Below are positions 24,365 through 33,009 of a stretch of DNA of 64,000 nucleotides, in pieces. Location: NCBI GenBank assembly GCA_024707145.1, contig JANQAI010000015.1:31768-95767 (forward strand). Reading direction: 5' to 3'. The notes beneath the pieces were generated by a model. That model saw only the letters and a program-made list of their open reading frames with translations. It did not search any database and was not told the origin of the DNA. The position numbers and the translations under genes were made by a program. This DNA comes from Magnetospirillum sp. Its GTDB lineage: Bacteria > Pseudomonadota > Alphaproteobacteria > Rhodospirillales > Magnetospirillaceae. The first letter of the stretch is position 1; every line of letters begins with the position of its first letter.

Positions 24365-25729
24365 TCAAAGCACCTCGGTCAAAGCGGCGACCAGCGCGTC
24401 CATGTCGGACTCGGTGTTGGTCTCGGTGGCGGCCAGCAGCAGGATCGGGCGCAGTTCCGGCCAGTCGGGATAGAAGCGCGAGGCGGGAACGCCGCCCAGG
24501 ATGCCCCGGTCGGCCAGGGCGTCCACCACCGCGGCCGCGTCCTTGTCCTCGCCCAGATAGAGGGCGAATTCGTTGAAGTAGGAATTGCCCAGCACCTTGG
24601 CGCCCTTGAGCCGCTTCAACTTGGTCTCCAGCCGCACCGCATTGGCGTGGTTGAGTTCGGCCAGGCGGGTCAGCCCGGTCTCGCCCAGCAGCGTCAGGTG
24701 CATGGTGAAGGCCAGGGCGCACAGGCCCGAATTGGTGCAGATATTGCTGGTCGCCTTCTCGCGGCGGATGTGCTGCTCGCGGGTGGACAGCGTCAGCACG
24801 AAACCGCGCTTGCCGTCGGCATCCACCGTGCGGCCGGCCAGGCGGCCCGGCATCTGGCGCACGTACTTGTCGCGGGTGGCGAACAGTCCCAGGCCCGGTC
24901 CGCCGAATTGCAGGCCCATGCCCAGGGACTGGCCCTCGGCCACCACGATATCGGCGCCCATGGCGCCCGGCGGCTCGATCAGGCCCAGGCTGACCGGGTC
25001 GGCCACCGCCACCACCAGCAGGGCGCCGTCGGCGTGGCAGGCCTCGGCCAGCGGGCGCAGGTCCTTGATGCCGCCGAAGAAGCCGGGGTTCTGGACGACG
25101 ACGCAGGCGGTGCGGCTGTCGATGCGGCCGATCAGGTCCTCCATGCCCAGCGGGTCGGGGGCCAGCGTCTCGGTCTCCAGGCCGGTGTATTTCAGCGTGG
25201 TTTCTGTGGTGGCGCGGTAATGCGGGTGCAGGCTGCCCGATAGGATCACCTTGTCGCGCCTGGTCACGCGGGCGGCCATGACGGCGGCCTCGGCGCAGGC
25301 GGTGGCGCCGTCGTACATGGAGGCGTTAGCCACGTCCATGCCGGTCAGCAGCGCCACCTGGGTCTGGAATTCGAACAGGTATTGCAGGGTGCCCTGCGAC
25401 ACTTCCGGCTGGTAGGGCGTGTACGAGGTCAGGAACTCGCCGCGGGTCAGCAACTGGTCGACCGCCGCCGGCACGTGGTGGCGGTAGAGCCCGGCGCCGA
25501 TGAAGAAGGGCGCGCAGCCGGCCGACAGGTTCTTGCCGGCCATGCGGACGAAGGCGCGCTCCACCTCCAGCTCGCTCTGGTGGCGGGGCAGGTCCACCGG
25601 CTGGTCCAGGCGGGCCGGGGCGGGCACGTCCTTGAACAGGGCGTCCACGTCCTTGGCGCCGATGGCCGCCAGCATGGCGCGGCGGTCGGCGTCGGTATGG
25701 GGAAGGTAGCGCATTAGGGTCACCGTCAT
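24365..25729 (-). CDS. gcvPA: Glycine dehydrogenase (decarboxylating) subunit 1, P-protein alpha
   Basis: A 454-aa partner of GcvPB. Together they decarboxylate glycine and load aminomethyl on the GcvH lipoyl arm. Recognisable segments are MRYLPHTDADRRAML at the N-terminus, FIGAGLYRHHVPAAVDQLL, TPYQPEVSQGTLQYLFEFQT and TREQHIRREKATSNICTN. It is intact and of normal length. It is separated from gcvH by about 130 bp containing CTCCCC-type palindromes, which may reduce downstream expression. Confidence 0.97.
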   Translation of the reverse strand: MTVTLMRYLPHTDADRRAMLAAIGAKDVDALFKDVPAPARLDQPVDLPRHQSELEVERAFVRMAGKNLSAGCAPFFIGAGLYRHHVPAAVDQLLTRGEFLTSYTPYQPEVSQGTLQYLFEFQTQVALLTGMDVANASMYDGATACAEAAVMAARVTRRDKVILSGSLHPHYRATTETTLKYTGLETETLAPDPLGMEDLIGRIDSRTACVVVQNPGFFGGIKDLRPLAEACHADGALLVVAVADPVSLGLIEPPGAMGADIVVAEGQSLGMGLQFGGPGLGLFATRDKYVRQMPGRLAGRTVDADGKRGFVLTLSTREQHIRREKATSNICTNSGLCALAFTMHLTLLGETGLTRLAELNHANAVRLETKLKRLKGAKVLGNSYFNEFALYLGEDKDAAAVVDALADRGILGGVPASRFYPDWPELRPILLLAATETNTESDMDALVAALTEVL

Positions 25730-25737
25730 GAAAGTTG

Positions 25738-25858
25738 CTCCTCCCCTTGCAGCGTAGCGCGGGGGGAGGTCGGGAGGGGGGCTGCCTGCAGCATGCCAGC
25801 TGGCTGGCGCAGGCCCCCACCCCAGCCCTCCCCGGCGGCGCCGGGGGAGGGGGTGTTG
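25738..25858. repeat. CCTCCCC-type palindromic repeat inside the gcv operon
   Basis: The gcvH-gcvPA spacer carries CTCCCCTTGCAG...GGGGGGAGG and CCCTCCCCGGCGGCGCCGGGGGAGGG, the latter a 12-bp hairpin around GGCGCC. It belongs to the same repeat class as those at 243, 22784 and 44472. Confidence 0.6.
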
Positions 25859-25862
25859 GGTC

Positions 25863-26237
25863 TTACTCCAGCCCGGCGACGTATTCGTCGTAGGCGGCGC
25901 GGTCCATCAGCTCGTCCAGCTCGGCCGGGGCCGACAGTTCGACCTTGAAGAACCAGGCCTGCTCCTCGGGGCTTTCGTTGACCAGGGCCGGGCTGTCGGC
26001 CAGGGCGGCATTGCCCTCGACCACCGTGCCCGACACCGGCGAATAGACCTCCGAAGCGGCCTTGACCGATTCGACCACGGCGGCGTCGGCGCCCTTGGCC
26101 AGTTGCCGGCCGGCCTCGGGAACCTCGACGAACACCACGTCGCCCAGGGCGTGCTGGGCGTAATCGGTGATGCCGACGGTGCCGACGGAACCCTCGACCT
26201 TGATCCACTCATGGTCCTTGGTGAAATACACGCTCAT
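25863..26237 (-). CDS. gcvH: Glycine cleavage system H protein
   Basis: A 124-aa lipoyl carrier. The N-terminus MSVYFTKDHEWIKVEG and the lipoylation motif VVESVKAASEVYSPVSG (Lys near residue 59) are standard. The C-terminus ends WFFKVELSAPAELDELMDRAAYDEYVAGLE in two short blocks. It shuttles the aminomethyl group between the P, T and L proteins. It starts 11 bp after gcvT. Confidence 0.98.
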   Translation of the reverse strand: MSVYFTKDHEWIKVEGSVGTVGITDYAQHALGDVVFVEVPEAGRQLAKGADAAVVESVKAASEVYSPVSGTVVEGNAALADSPALVNESPEEQAWFFKVELSAPAELDELMDRAAYDEYVAGLE

Positions 26238-26248
26238 GGGACTTCCCC

Positions 26249-27379
26249 TTACCCTTTGAAATAGCGATGAGGCGTAAACGGCAGCGCGGCCACCTTGGCG
26301 TCCAGGGCCTTGCCGCGCACCATCAGCTTGACCGGGGTGCCCGGCTGGGCGAAGGCGGCGGGCACGTAGCCCATGGCGACGGGGCCGTTGACCGAGGGGC
26401 CGAAGCCGCCCGAGGTGATCTCGCCGATGACGTTGCCGTCCAGGTCGGTGATTTCGGTATGGGCGCGGGCCGGGGCCTTGCCGTCGGGTTTGATGCCCAC
26501 CCGCAGGCGCGTGGGGCCCTCGGCCAGTTGCCGCTGGATGACGGCGGCGCCGGGAAAACCGCCCTGCTCGCGCCGGCGCTTGCCGATGATCCAGCGGATG
26601 CCGCCTTCCACCGGGGTGGTGGTGGTGTCGATGTCCGAGCCGTACAGGCACAGGCCGGCTTCCAGCCGCAGGCTGTCGCGGGCGCCCAGGCCGATGGGCT
26701 TGACCCCGGGCAGGGCCAGCAGGGCGCGGGCCAGCTGCTCGGAGCGCTCGGCCGGCACCGAGATTTCGAAGCCGTCCTCGCCGGTATAGCCCGAGCGGGT
26801 CACCAGACAGGGGATGCCGGCCACCTCATACTCGCGGATGGTCATGAACTCGTGCCCGGCCGAGGCCGGGGCCAGGGTGGCGAACAGCTCGGCCGCCTTG
26901 GGGCCCTGCAGGGCCAGCAGGGCGCGGTCGTTCAGCATGCTCACGTCGCAGCCGGCCAGCCAATCCTTCAGGTGCTTGAAATCGGCGTGCTTGCAGGCGG
27001 CGTTGACCACCAGGAACAGCTTGGTGGGCGACAGCCTGGAGATCATCAGGTCGTCCAGGATGCCGCCGTTGGTGTCGGTGAACACCGAATAACGGGTCTT
27101 GCCCAGGCCCAGGCCGATGACGTCGCCGGGCACCAGGGCTTCCAGGGCGGCGGCCGGGTCGTCGCCCTCGATGACCACCTGGCCCATGTGGGAGACGTCG
27201 AACAGGCCGGCGGCCTCGCGGGTGTGCAGGTGCTCGGTCAGGATACCGGTGGGATACTGCACCGGCATGGCGTAGCCGGCGAAGGGGACCATCTTGCCGC
27301 CCAACTCGCGGTGGAGCGCGTCGAGGGGAGTGGTCAGAAGCGGGGCGTCTGAATCGCTCAAAGGTTCCTCCAAGGTCAC
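26249..27379 (-). CDS. gcvT: Aminomethyltransferase, glycine cleavage T protein
   Basis: About 370-376 aa. It transfers the methylene group to tetrahydrofolate. Key regions are MVPFAGYAMPVQYPTG, DVSHMGQVVIEG, RSGYTGEDGFEI (catalytic-site loop) and ARDSLRLEAGLCLYG. Two starts are possible: GTG 27379, or a TTG at 27361 preceded by GGAGGA at ideal spacing. The TTG start looks better supported by the ribosome site. It is the first gene of the operon, directly downstream of the glycine riboswitch. Confidence 0.96.
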   Translation of the reverse strand: MTLEEPLSDSDAPLLTTPLDALHRELGGKMVPFAGYAMPVQYPTGILTEHLHTREAAGLFDVSHMGQVVIEGDDPAAALEALVPGDVIGLGLGKTRYSVFTDTNGGILDDLMISRLSPTKLFLVVNAACKHADFKHLKDWLAGCDVSMLNDRALLALQGPKAAELFATLAPASAGHEFMTIREYEVAGIPCLVTRSGYTGEDGFEISVPAERSEQLARALLALPGVKPIGLGARDSLRLEAGLCLYGSDIDTTTTPVEGGIRWIIGKRRREQGGFPGAAVIQRQLAEGPTRLRVGIKPDGKAPARAHTEITDLDGNVIGEITSGGFGPSVNGPVAMGYVPAAFAQPGTPVKLMVRGKALDAKVAALPFTPHRYFKG

Positions 27380-27409
27380 GGAGTCGCACTACGGGCGTAA
27401 CGCCCAAGT

Positions 27410-27619
27410 GCCCCCCTCTGTCTCGGAACCTGAAAGATTCACCGGCCCACATCGGCAGGATGGGAGCCCGCTTACATCGTCGGTGGGCCCAAGTTGCCTT
27501 GGGCCGCTTTCCAGAGCGTCATCCCCCCGCGGTCCTTTTGCCTGAGAGTTTCCAGGGGCGGTTGCTCCTTCGGCGCCGCTTTCCCACTAGATATAGGGGG
27601 GCGGTCTCTCCCGGCGGGG
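27410..27619 (-). promoter_or_regulatory. Tandem glycine riboswitch upstream of gcvT
   Basis: Reading the minus strand, the first aptamer has GGGAGAGACC, GGCGCCGAAGGAGCAA and AAACTCTCAGGCAAAAGGAC, all core elements of glycine aptamers. A second, more diverged aptamer follows: CACCGACGATGTAAG, then CTTTCAGGTTCCGAGACAG. The 3' end is 30-50 nt from the gcvT start. In this class glycine binding normally turns expression on. With the adjacent promoter it fills the 305-bp gap up to the next gene. Confidence 0.9.
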
Positions 27620-27684
27620 ATCATCTGTGGCCGTGAGTGTACCCACGGCCACAGACGAGTCAATGTTTGCGGTTGGCAGGAATG

Positions 27685-28218
27685 CTAATTTCTGCCCGTC
27701 CGGTTGCGGTTGAGCTCCTCCTGGGTCTCCTGGAAGCCCAGGTAGATCTCGTACTTGTTGATGACGTCCTTGTCCTTTACCGGCACGCGCATGACCACCT
27801 CTTCGTCGGTGAAGCGCACGTAATTGCTTCCCTCGGGGAAGGACACGGTGGTGGCGAACTCCGCCTTGGCATCGGGCGACGGGTAGTAATAGGGAATGGC
27901 GACGAAATAGCTGAAATCGGCCTTGTGGTCGGCGTCGGCGGGGCCGCGCTTCAGCGCAAAGGTCACCTGCAGGTCCACCAGGGCGCCCTTTTCGTCGTAC
28001 TGGCAGCCGCCGGTGAAGCCGGTGATCTCGGCCTCGTACTCCACGTCGGTCAGGTCGCGGCCGGTCCCGGCCCGGAACTTGGTCAGCTTGCTGGCATCCG
28101 ACAGGATGTAGACCGGCGGGCAGGGCGGCACTTCCTTCTTGCCGCCGAAGACGGAACAGGAAGCCAGCGCCAGCGGCAACAGGGCGGCGGCGATGGGGCG
28201 GAGGAGGCTGCGGATCAT
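27685..28218 (-). CDS. Conserved hypothetical lipoprotein
   Basis: A 177-aa protein with signal MIRSLLRPIAAALLPLALASC, lipobox ALASC. The mature part has a beta-rich look: DVEYEAEITGFTGGCQYDEK, LQVTFALKRGP and VSFPEGSNYVRFTDEEVVMRVPVK. A second Cys pair (PPCPPVYIL and GGCQYD) may form a disulfide. The start ATG 28218 is chosen for the signal peptide; the frame extends upstream without a ribosome site. It is divergent from ispH. I do not know its function. Confidence 0.7.
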   Translation of the reverse strand: MIRSLLRPIAAALLPLALASCSVFGGKKEVPPCPPVYILSDASKLTKFRAGTGRDLTDVEYEAEITGFTGGCQYDEKGALVDLQVTFALKRGPADADHKADFSYFVAIPYYYPSPDAKAEFATTVSFPEGSNYVRFTDEEVVMRVPVKDKDVINKYEIYLGFQETQEELNRNRTGRN

Positions 28219-28351
28219 TCTCGTCTCGGAAAAGCCGTTGAGGGGAAGGGAACTTCCGTGGCTATAGTGCCCAGCGACTTTATTGGAGCCGGCGCCCCCG
28301 CACAAGGGTGGTGGCTGCCGGCCATGACGGATAGGGGCGGACGGATAGGGG

Positions 28352-29296
28352 ATGATGACCAAGGCCGACTTGACGATCGTTCTGGCTAGCCCGCGTGGAT
28401 TCTGCGCCGGCGTCGACCGCGCCATCCATATCGTCGAGGCGGCGATCGAGAAATTCGGGGCACCGGTCTATGTGCGCCACGAGATCGTCCACAACCGTTT
28501 CGTGGTGGACAGCCTGAAGGCCAAGGGCGCGGTGTTCGTGGACGAGCTGGCCGAGGTGCCGGACGGCGCCCCGGTGGTGTTCTCGGCCCATGGCGTGCCC
28601 AAATCGGTGCCGGCGGCGGCCCAGGCGCGCGCGCTTCCCTATCTGGACGCCACCTGTCCGCTGGTGACCAAGGTGCACCGCGAGGCGGAACGCCATCATT
28701 CCCATGGCCGCCAGATCATCATGATCGGTCACAAGGGCCATCCCGAGGTCATCGGCACCATGGGCCAGGTGCCCGAGGGCGCGGTGCTGCTGGTGGAAAG
28801 CACCGCCGATGCCGAGACGGTGGTGCCGCGCGACCCCGCCAAGCTGGCCTACATCACCCAGACCACCCTGTCGGTGGACGACACCGCCGCCATCACCCGG
28901 GTCTTGCGCAACCGCTTTCCCGCCATGGTCGGCCCCAGCAAGGATGACATCTGCTATGCCACCACCAACCGCCAGAACGCGGTCAAGACCATCGCGCCCC
29001 ATTGCGATGCGGTGATGGTGATCGGCGCCCCCAATTCCTCCAACTCCAAGCGTCTGGTGGAGGTGGCGGCCCGCTCGGGCTGCGAGCGCTCCATCCTGGT
29101 GCAGCGCGCCGCCGACATCGACTGGGACGCCCTGGGCGACATCCGCCGTCTGGGTGTGACCGCCGGCGCCTCGGCCCCGGAAGTGCTGGTGGAGGAGGTC
29201 ATCGCCGCCGCCAAGGAGCGCTTCGCCGTCACCATCGAGGAGGTCAAGGTCAAGGACGAGATGGTGTCGTTCAAGCTGCCGGAGGCCCTGCTGTGA
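28352..29296 (+). CDS. ispH: 4-hydroxy-3-methylbut-2-enyl diphosphate reductase
   Basis: A 314-aa [4Fe-4S] enzyme, last step of the MEP isoprenoid pathway, producing IPP and DMAPP. The three cluster cysteines are in SPRGFCAGVDRAI (about 18), LDATCPLVTKVH (about 110) and DDICYATTNRQ (about 200). The substrate-binding histidines and Glu (RHEIVHNRFVV, FSAHGVP, IGHKGHPEV) are intact, as is GAPNSSNSKRL. Two consecutive ATGs (28352, 28355) are possible starts. It overlaps the following acetyltransferase by GTGA. Confidence 0.98.
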   Translation: MMTKADLTIVLASPRGFCAGVDRAIHIVEAAIEKFGAPVYVRHEIVHNRFVVDSLKAKGAVFVDELAEVPDGAPVVFSAHGVPKSVPAAAQARALPYLDATCPLVTKVHREAERHHSHGRQIIMIGHKGHPEVIGTMGQVPEGAVLLVESTADAETVVPRDPAKLAYITQTTLSVDDTAAITRVLRNRFPAMVGPSKDDICYATTNRQNAVKTIAPHCDAVMVIGAPNSSNSKRLVEVAARSGCERSILVQRAADIDWDALGDIRRLGVTAGASAPEVLVEEVIAAAKERFAVTIEEVKVKDEMVSFKLPEALL

Positions 29297-29736
29297 TCGT
29301 CCGCCTCGCCCAGGCCGCCGACGTTCCCGCCATCCACGGACTGCTGACCGAACTGGCCGCCTTCGAGCAGGGATCGGTGGATGCCACCCCCGCCGACTTG
29401 GCGCGCGACGGCTTCGGCCCCCGGCCCCTGTTCGAGGTGCTGCTGGCCGAGCGCGACGGCCAGCCGGTGGGCATGCTGATCTTCCTGTCGCTCTATTCGT
29501 CGTGGCGCGGGCGGCCGGCACTGATGATCCACGACCTGTTCGTGCGCGAGGCGGCGCGCGGCCTGGGCGCCGGCAAGGCCCTGGTCACCCATCTGTCCGC
29601 CATCGCCCGCGAGCGCGGCTGCTGCCGCGTCGACGTCAACGTGCTGGACTGGAACGCGCGGGCGCGGGGCTTCTACGAATCCCTCGGCTTCGGCCACAAC
29701 GAGGGCTGGCTGGGATATCGGCTGCCCTTGTCGTAA
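29293..29736 (+). CDS. GNAT family N-acetyltransferase
   Basis: A 147-aa protein. The GTG start overlaps the ispH stop (GTGA), indicating coupling. MIVRLAQAADVPAIHGLL is a normal GNAT N-terminus. The CoA-binding loop reads VREAARGLGAGKALVTHL and motif B reads DVNVLDWNARARGFYESLGF. These resemble diamine/thialysine acetyltransferases of the SAT group, which share the DLFV..xxRGxGxGxxL pattern. Substrate not certain. Confidence 0.85.
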   Translation: MIVRLAQAADVPAIHGLLTELAAFEQGSVDATPADLARDGFGPRPLFEVLLAERDGQPVGMLIFLSLYSSWRGRPALMIHDLFVREAARGLGAGKALVTHLSAIARERGCCRVDVNVLDWNARARGFYESLGFGHNEGWLGYRLPLS

Positions 29737-29807
29737 GCCCCCTTCCCAAACCTCCGTTGCTGTCGTACCTTCCCGCCTTCTCGCGGCGATTGGGGCCTTG
29801 GCGTTTC

Positions 29808-30770
29808 ATGGCGGTCTATACGGAAGTTTCCGACGAGGAGCTGGAGGCGTTCGTCGCCGGCTACGACATCGGCGAGGTGCTGTCCTTCAAGGGCATCGCC
29901 GAGGGGGTGGAGAACTCCAACTACCTGCTGCAGACCGATCGCGGCAATTTCATCCTGACTCTTTACGAGAAGCGCACCAAGCCGGCCGACCTGCCGTTCT
30001 TCCTGGGGCTGATGGAGCACCTGGCGGCGCGCGGCTTGGCTTGCCCGACGCCGCTGCACGGCCGTGACGGCCGCTCCTTGCGCGAATTGTGCGGCCGGCC
30101 GGCGGCGGTGGTCAGCTTCCTCACCGGCGTGTCGGTGCGCCGCCTGACCCTGGAGCACTGCGCCTCGCTGGGTGGGGCCATGGCCGAGATGCACCTGAAG
30201 GGCGCCGACTTCCCGCAATCGCGCCCCAACGACCTGTCGGTGGCCGGCTGGCGGCCGCTGTTCGAAGCCGAGAAGGATCGTGCCGACGAGGTCAAGCCGG
30301 GCCTGGCCGTGTTCATCGAGGCCGAACTGGCGGCGTTGGAGCGCGCCTGGCCGCGCGAACTGCCGACCGGCTTGGTCCACGCCGACCTGTTCCCCGATAA
30401 CGTGTTCTTCCATGGCGACAAGGTGACGGGGATCATCGATTTCTATTTCGCCTGCACCGACGCCCTGGCCTACGACATCGCCATCTGCCTGAACGCTTGG
30501 TGCTTCGAGCCCGACGGCAGTTTCAACGCCACCAAGGCGCGGCTCATGCTCAACAGCTACCGCAAGGTCCGCCCGCTGAGCGCCGAGGAGCTGAATGCCC
30601 TGCCGCTGCTGGCGCGCGGCGCCGCCATGCGCTTCCTGCTGACCCGGCTGTACGACTGGCTCAACACCCCCGCCGGGGCGCTGGTCAAGCGCAAGGACCC
30701 GCTGGAATATTACCGCAAGCTGCGCTTTCACCAGGGCATCACCGGGCCCGGCGGCTACGGTATCGAATGA
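29808..30770 (+). CDS. thrB: Homoserine kinase (ThrB, APH-fold type)
   Basis: A 320-aa enzyme that phosphorylates homoserine in threonine synthesis. It belongs to the aminoglycoside-phosphotransferase-fold type common in alphaproteobacteria, not the GHMP type. MAVYTEVSDEELEAF and GIAEGVENSNYLL are diagnostic. The catalytic loop is LVHADLFPDNVFF and the metal loop IIDFYFACTDALAYDIAI. The start ATG 29808 matches the family N-terminus. It forms a block with ispH, the acetyltransferase and rnhA, an order typical of the group. Confidence 0.95.
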   Translation: MAVYTEVSDEELEAFVAGYDIGEVLSFKGIAEGVENSNYLLQTDRGNFILTLYEKRTKPADLPFFLGLMEHLAARGLACPTPLHGRDGRSLRELCGRPAAVVSFLTGVSVRRLTLEHCASLGGAMAEMHLKGADFPQSRPNDLSVAGWRPLFEAEKDRADEVKPGLAVFIEAELAALERAWPRELPTGLVHADLFPDNVFFHGDKVTGIIDFYFACTDALAYDIAICLNAWCFEPDGSFNATKARLMLNSYRKVRPLSAEELNALPLLARGAAMRFLLTRLYDWLNTPAGALVKRKDPLEYYRKLRFHQGITGPGGYGIE

Positions 30771-30873
30771 CCGGGGCGAGCGTAGCGAGGGACTGGGCCG
30801 TTGAGGCCCCGCGAGCTTATGCGAGCGAGAGCCAAGTGCGCGGAGGCGCGCGCCCGGCGCTTGAGGGCTTTTC

Positions 30874-31326
30874 ATGACCGATACTTCTCAGGCCGTCCAG
30901 CTGTTCACCGACGGCGCCTGTTCCGGCAACCCCGGCCCCGGCGGCTGGGGCGTGATCCTGCGCTACAAGGGTGTGGAGAAGGAGCTCTACGGCGGCGAGA
31001 ACCCCACCACCAACAACCGCATGGAAATGATGGCGGTGATCAGCGGGCTCAACGCGCTGACCCGCAGTTGCACGGTCGAGGTCTACACCGACAGCGAATA
31101 CGTGAAGAAGGGCATGACCGAGTGGCTGCGCGGCTGGAAGGCGCGCGGCTGGAAGACCGCCGACAAGAAGCCGGTGAAGAACGACGACCTGTGGAAGGCA
31201 CTGGACGAGGCCGCCGGCCGCCACCGGGTCAGCTGGCACTGGGTGCGCGGCCATGCCGGCCATCCCGAAAACGAGCGCGCCGACGAACTGGCGCGCCGGG
31301 GCGCCAAGGAAGCCGTCGGCAATTAG
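30874..31326 (+). CDS. rnhA: Ribonuclease HI
   Basis: A 150-aa endonuclease that removes RNA from RNA-DNA hybrids. The catalytic carboxylates are visible: Asp in LFTDGACSGNPGPGGWG, Glu in NNRMEMMAVI, Asp in VYTDSEYVKKG and the last Asp in NERADELAR. The handle region WLRGWKARGWKTADKKPVKN is complete. The 103-bp spacer before it contains irregular GCGAGC direct repeats. Confidence 0.98.
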   Translation: MTDTSQAVQLFTDGACSGNPGPGGWGVILRYKGVEKELYGGENPTTNNRMEMMAVISGLNALTRSCTVEVYTDSEYVKKGMTEWLRGWKARGWKTADKKPVKNDDLWKALDEAAGRHRVSWHWVRGHAGHPENERADELARRGAKEAVGN

Positions 31327-31420
31327 GGTCTCCCCGTCCGGCGTACCGCATGAACCGGATTGGGCAGTCGCCCGCATCTCCCCACCTGTGGGCCAAGGCT
31401 TGCAGCCAAGGGAGAATGCG

Positions 31421-32896
31421 GTGTCCAGACTGGTGATCGTCTCCAATCGGGTCAGCCTGCCGCGCAAGGGCGCCCAGGCTGGCGGTTTGGCGGTGGCGTT
31501 GCGCGACGCCCTCGAACGCCTGGGCGGGCTGTGGTTCGGCTGGTCGGGCGAGGTGGCCGAGGACGGCGCAGTCCCGCCGCCCAGGGCGGTCACGCATGGG
31601 GGCATCACCTACGTCACTACCGACCTGACGCGGCAGGATTACGAGGAGTTCTACAACGGCTTCTCCAACTCCACCCTGTGGCCGCTGTTCCATTTTCGCC
31701 TCGGCCTGCTGGAGGTGTCGCGCCGCAGCTACGAGGGTTATCTGCGCGTCAACGCCGCCTTCGCCGCCCAACTGGCGCCCATGATTCGCCGCGACGACGT
31801 GATCTGGGTGCACGATTACCACCTGATCCCCCTGGGCGACGAACTGCGCCGCCTGGGCATCGCCAACCGCATGGGCTTCTTCCTGCACACCCCGTTCCCC
31901 GTGCCCGAGCTGCTGGTTGCGTTGCCCGGCCATCGCCGGCTGGTGCGTGCCCTGTGCGCCTATGATCTGGTGGGATTCCAGACCCGGGACGACGTGCGCG
32001 CCTTCCTCGGCTATGTGGGCGGGGAGGCGCGCGGCGAGATCGGCGAGGGCGGCCGCTTCACCGCCTATGGCCGTTCGGCCAAGGCCGCCGCCTATCCCAT
32101 CGGCATCGATACCGCCTCCTTCGCCGCACTGGCGGCGGCCCAGGCCGCTTCGCCCGAAACTGCCGGCCTCATCGAGTCGCTGCAGGGGCGCAAGCTGATC
32201 CTGGGGGTGGAGCGGCTCGACTATTCCAAGGGGCTGCCCCACCGTTTCGACGCCATCGAATGCCTGCTGGAATGCCATGCCGACCTGAAGCGGCAGTTCG
32301 AGTTCATGCAGATCGCCGCGCCGTCCCGCGAGGAGGTGGCCCGCTACCGCGCCCTCAAGCGCCAACTGGAAAGTGCCGCCGGCCGCATCAATGGGCGCTT
32401 CTCCGAGTTCGACTGGCAGCCGGTGCGCTACATCAACAAGGGCTATGACCGCGCCACCCTGGCCGGCTTCTACCGCACCGCCACGGTGGGGCTGGTGACG
32501 CCGTTGCGCGACGGCATGAATCTGGTGGCCAAGGAATATGTCGCCGCCCAGGACCCCACCGATCCCGGTGTGCTGGTGCTGTCCCGCTTCGCCGGTTCGG
32601 CGCGCGAACTGCAAAGCGCCCTGATCGTCAATCCCTTCGACGCGGACGAGGTGGCCGACGCCCTGGCCCGGGCGCTCACCATGCCGGCGATCGAACGGCG
32701 GTCGCGCTGGCGCGCCATGATGGACGTGGTCGAGGCCAACACGGTGGAAACCTGGCGGGATGCCTTTCTGGGTGATCTTGCCGCCGGCATGGTCGAAACC
32801 GACGACTTCGCCCATCCCGACGAGGAAGGGCTGGGGCTGGAACCGCCGCCCCTGCCGCTGGCGCCCGGTTTCCAGCCGCCGGGTTACCTGCGCTGA
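31421..32896 (+). CDS. otsA: Trehalose-6-phosphate synthase
   Basis: A 491-aa GT20 glycosyltransferase making trehalose-6-phosphate from UDP-glucose and glucose-6-phosphate, for osmotic or desiccation protection. The N-terminus SRLVIVSNRVSLPRKG, WVHDYHLIPLGDELRR, FFLHTPFPVPELL, GVERLDYSKGLPHRF and LRDGMNLVAKEYVAAQ are the family's substrate-binding motifs. The GTG start at 31421 is preceded by AGGGAGA. No otsB phosphatase gene is adjacent, so the second step must be encoded elsewhere. Confidence 0.96.
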   Translation: MSRLVIVSNRVSLPRKGAQAGGLAVALRDALERLGGLWFGWSGEVAEDGAVPPPRAVTHGGITYVTTDLTRQDYEEFYNGFSNSTLWPLFHFRLGLLEVSRRSYEGYLRVNAAFAAQLAPMIRRDDVIWVHDYHLIPLGDELRRLGIANRMGFFLHTPFPVPELLVALPGHRRLVRALCAYDLVGFQTRDDVRAFLGYVGGEARGEIGEGGRFTAYGRSAKAAAYPIGIDTASFAALAAAQAASPETAGLIESLQGRKLILGVERLDYSKGLPHRFDAIECLLECHADLKRQFEFMQIAAPSREEVARYRALKRQLESAAGRINGRFSEFDWQPVRYINKGYDRATLAGFYRTATVGLVTPLRDGMNLVAKEYVAAQDPTDPGVLVLSRFAGSARELQSALIVNPFDADEVADALARALTMPAIERRSRWRAMMDVVEANTVETWRDAFLGDLAAGMVETDDFAHPDEEGLGLEPPPLPLAPGFQPPGYLR

Positions 32897-33009
32897 CACG
32901 CTCCCGAGGCGGCGGCGGGCCCATGGGCAGTGCCACCATCGCGCGTTGAAGAACGGTTGGCCGGTTGAGCGTTCCCTTGTCCAGAGGGGGATGACAAGGA
33001 GAGCTAAGC

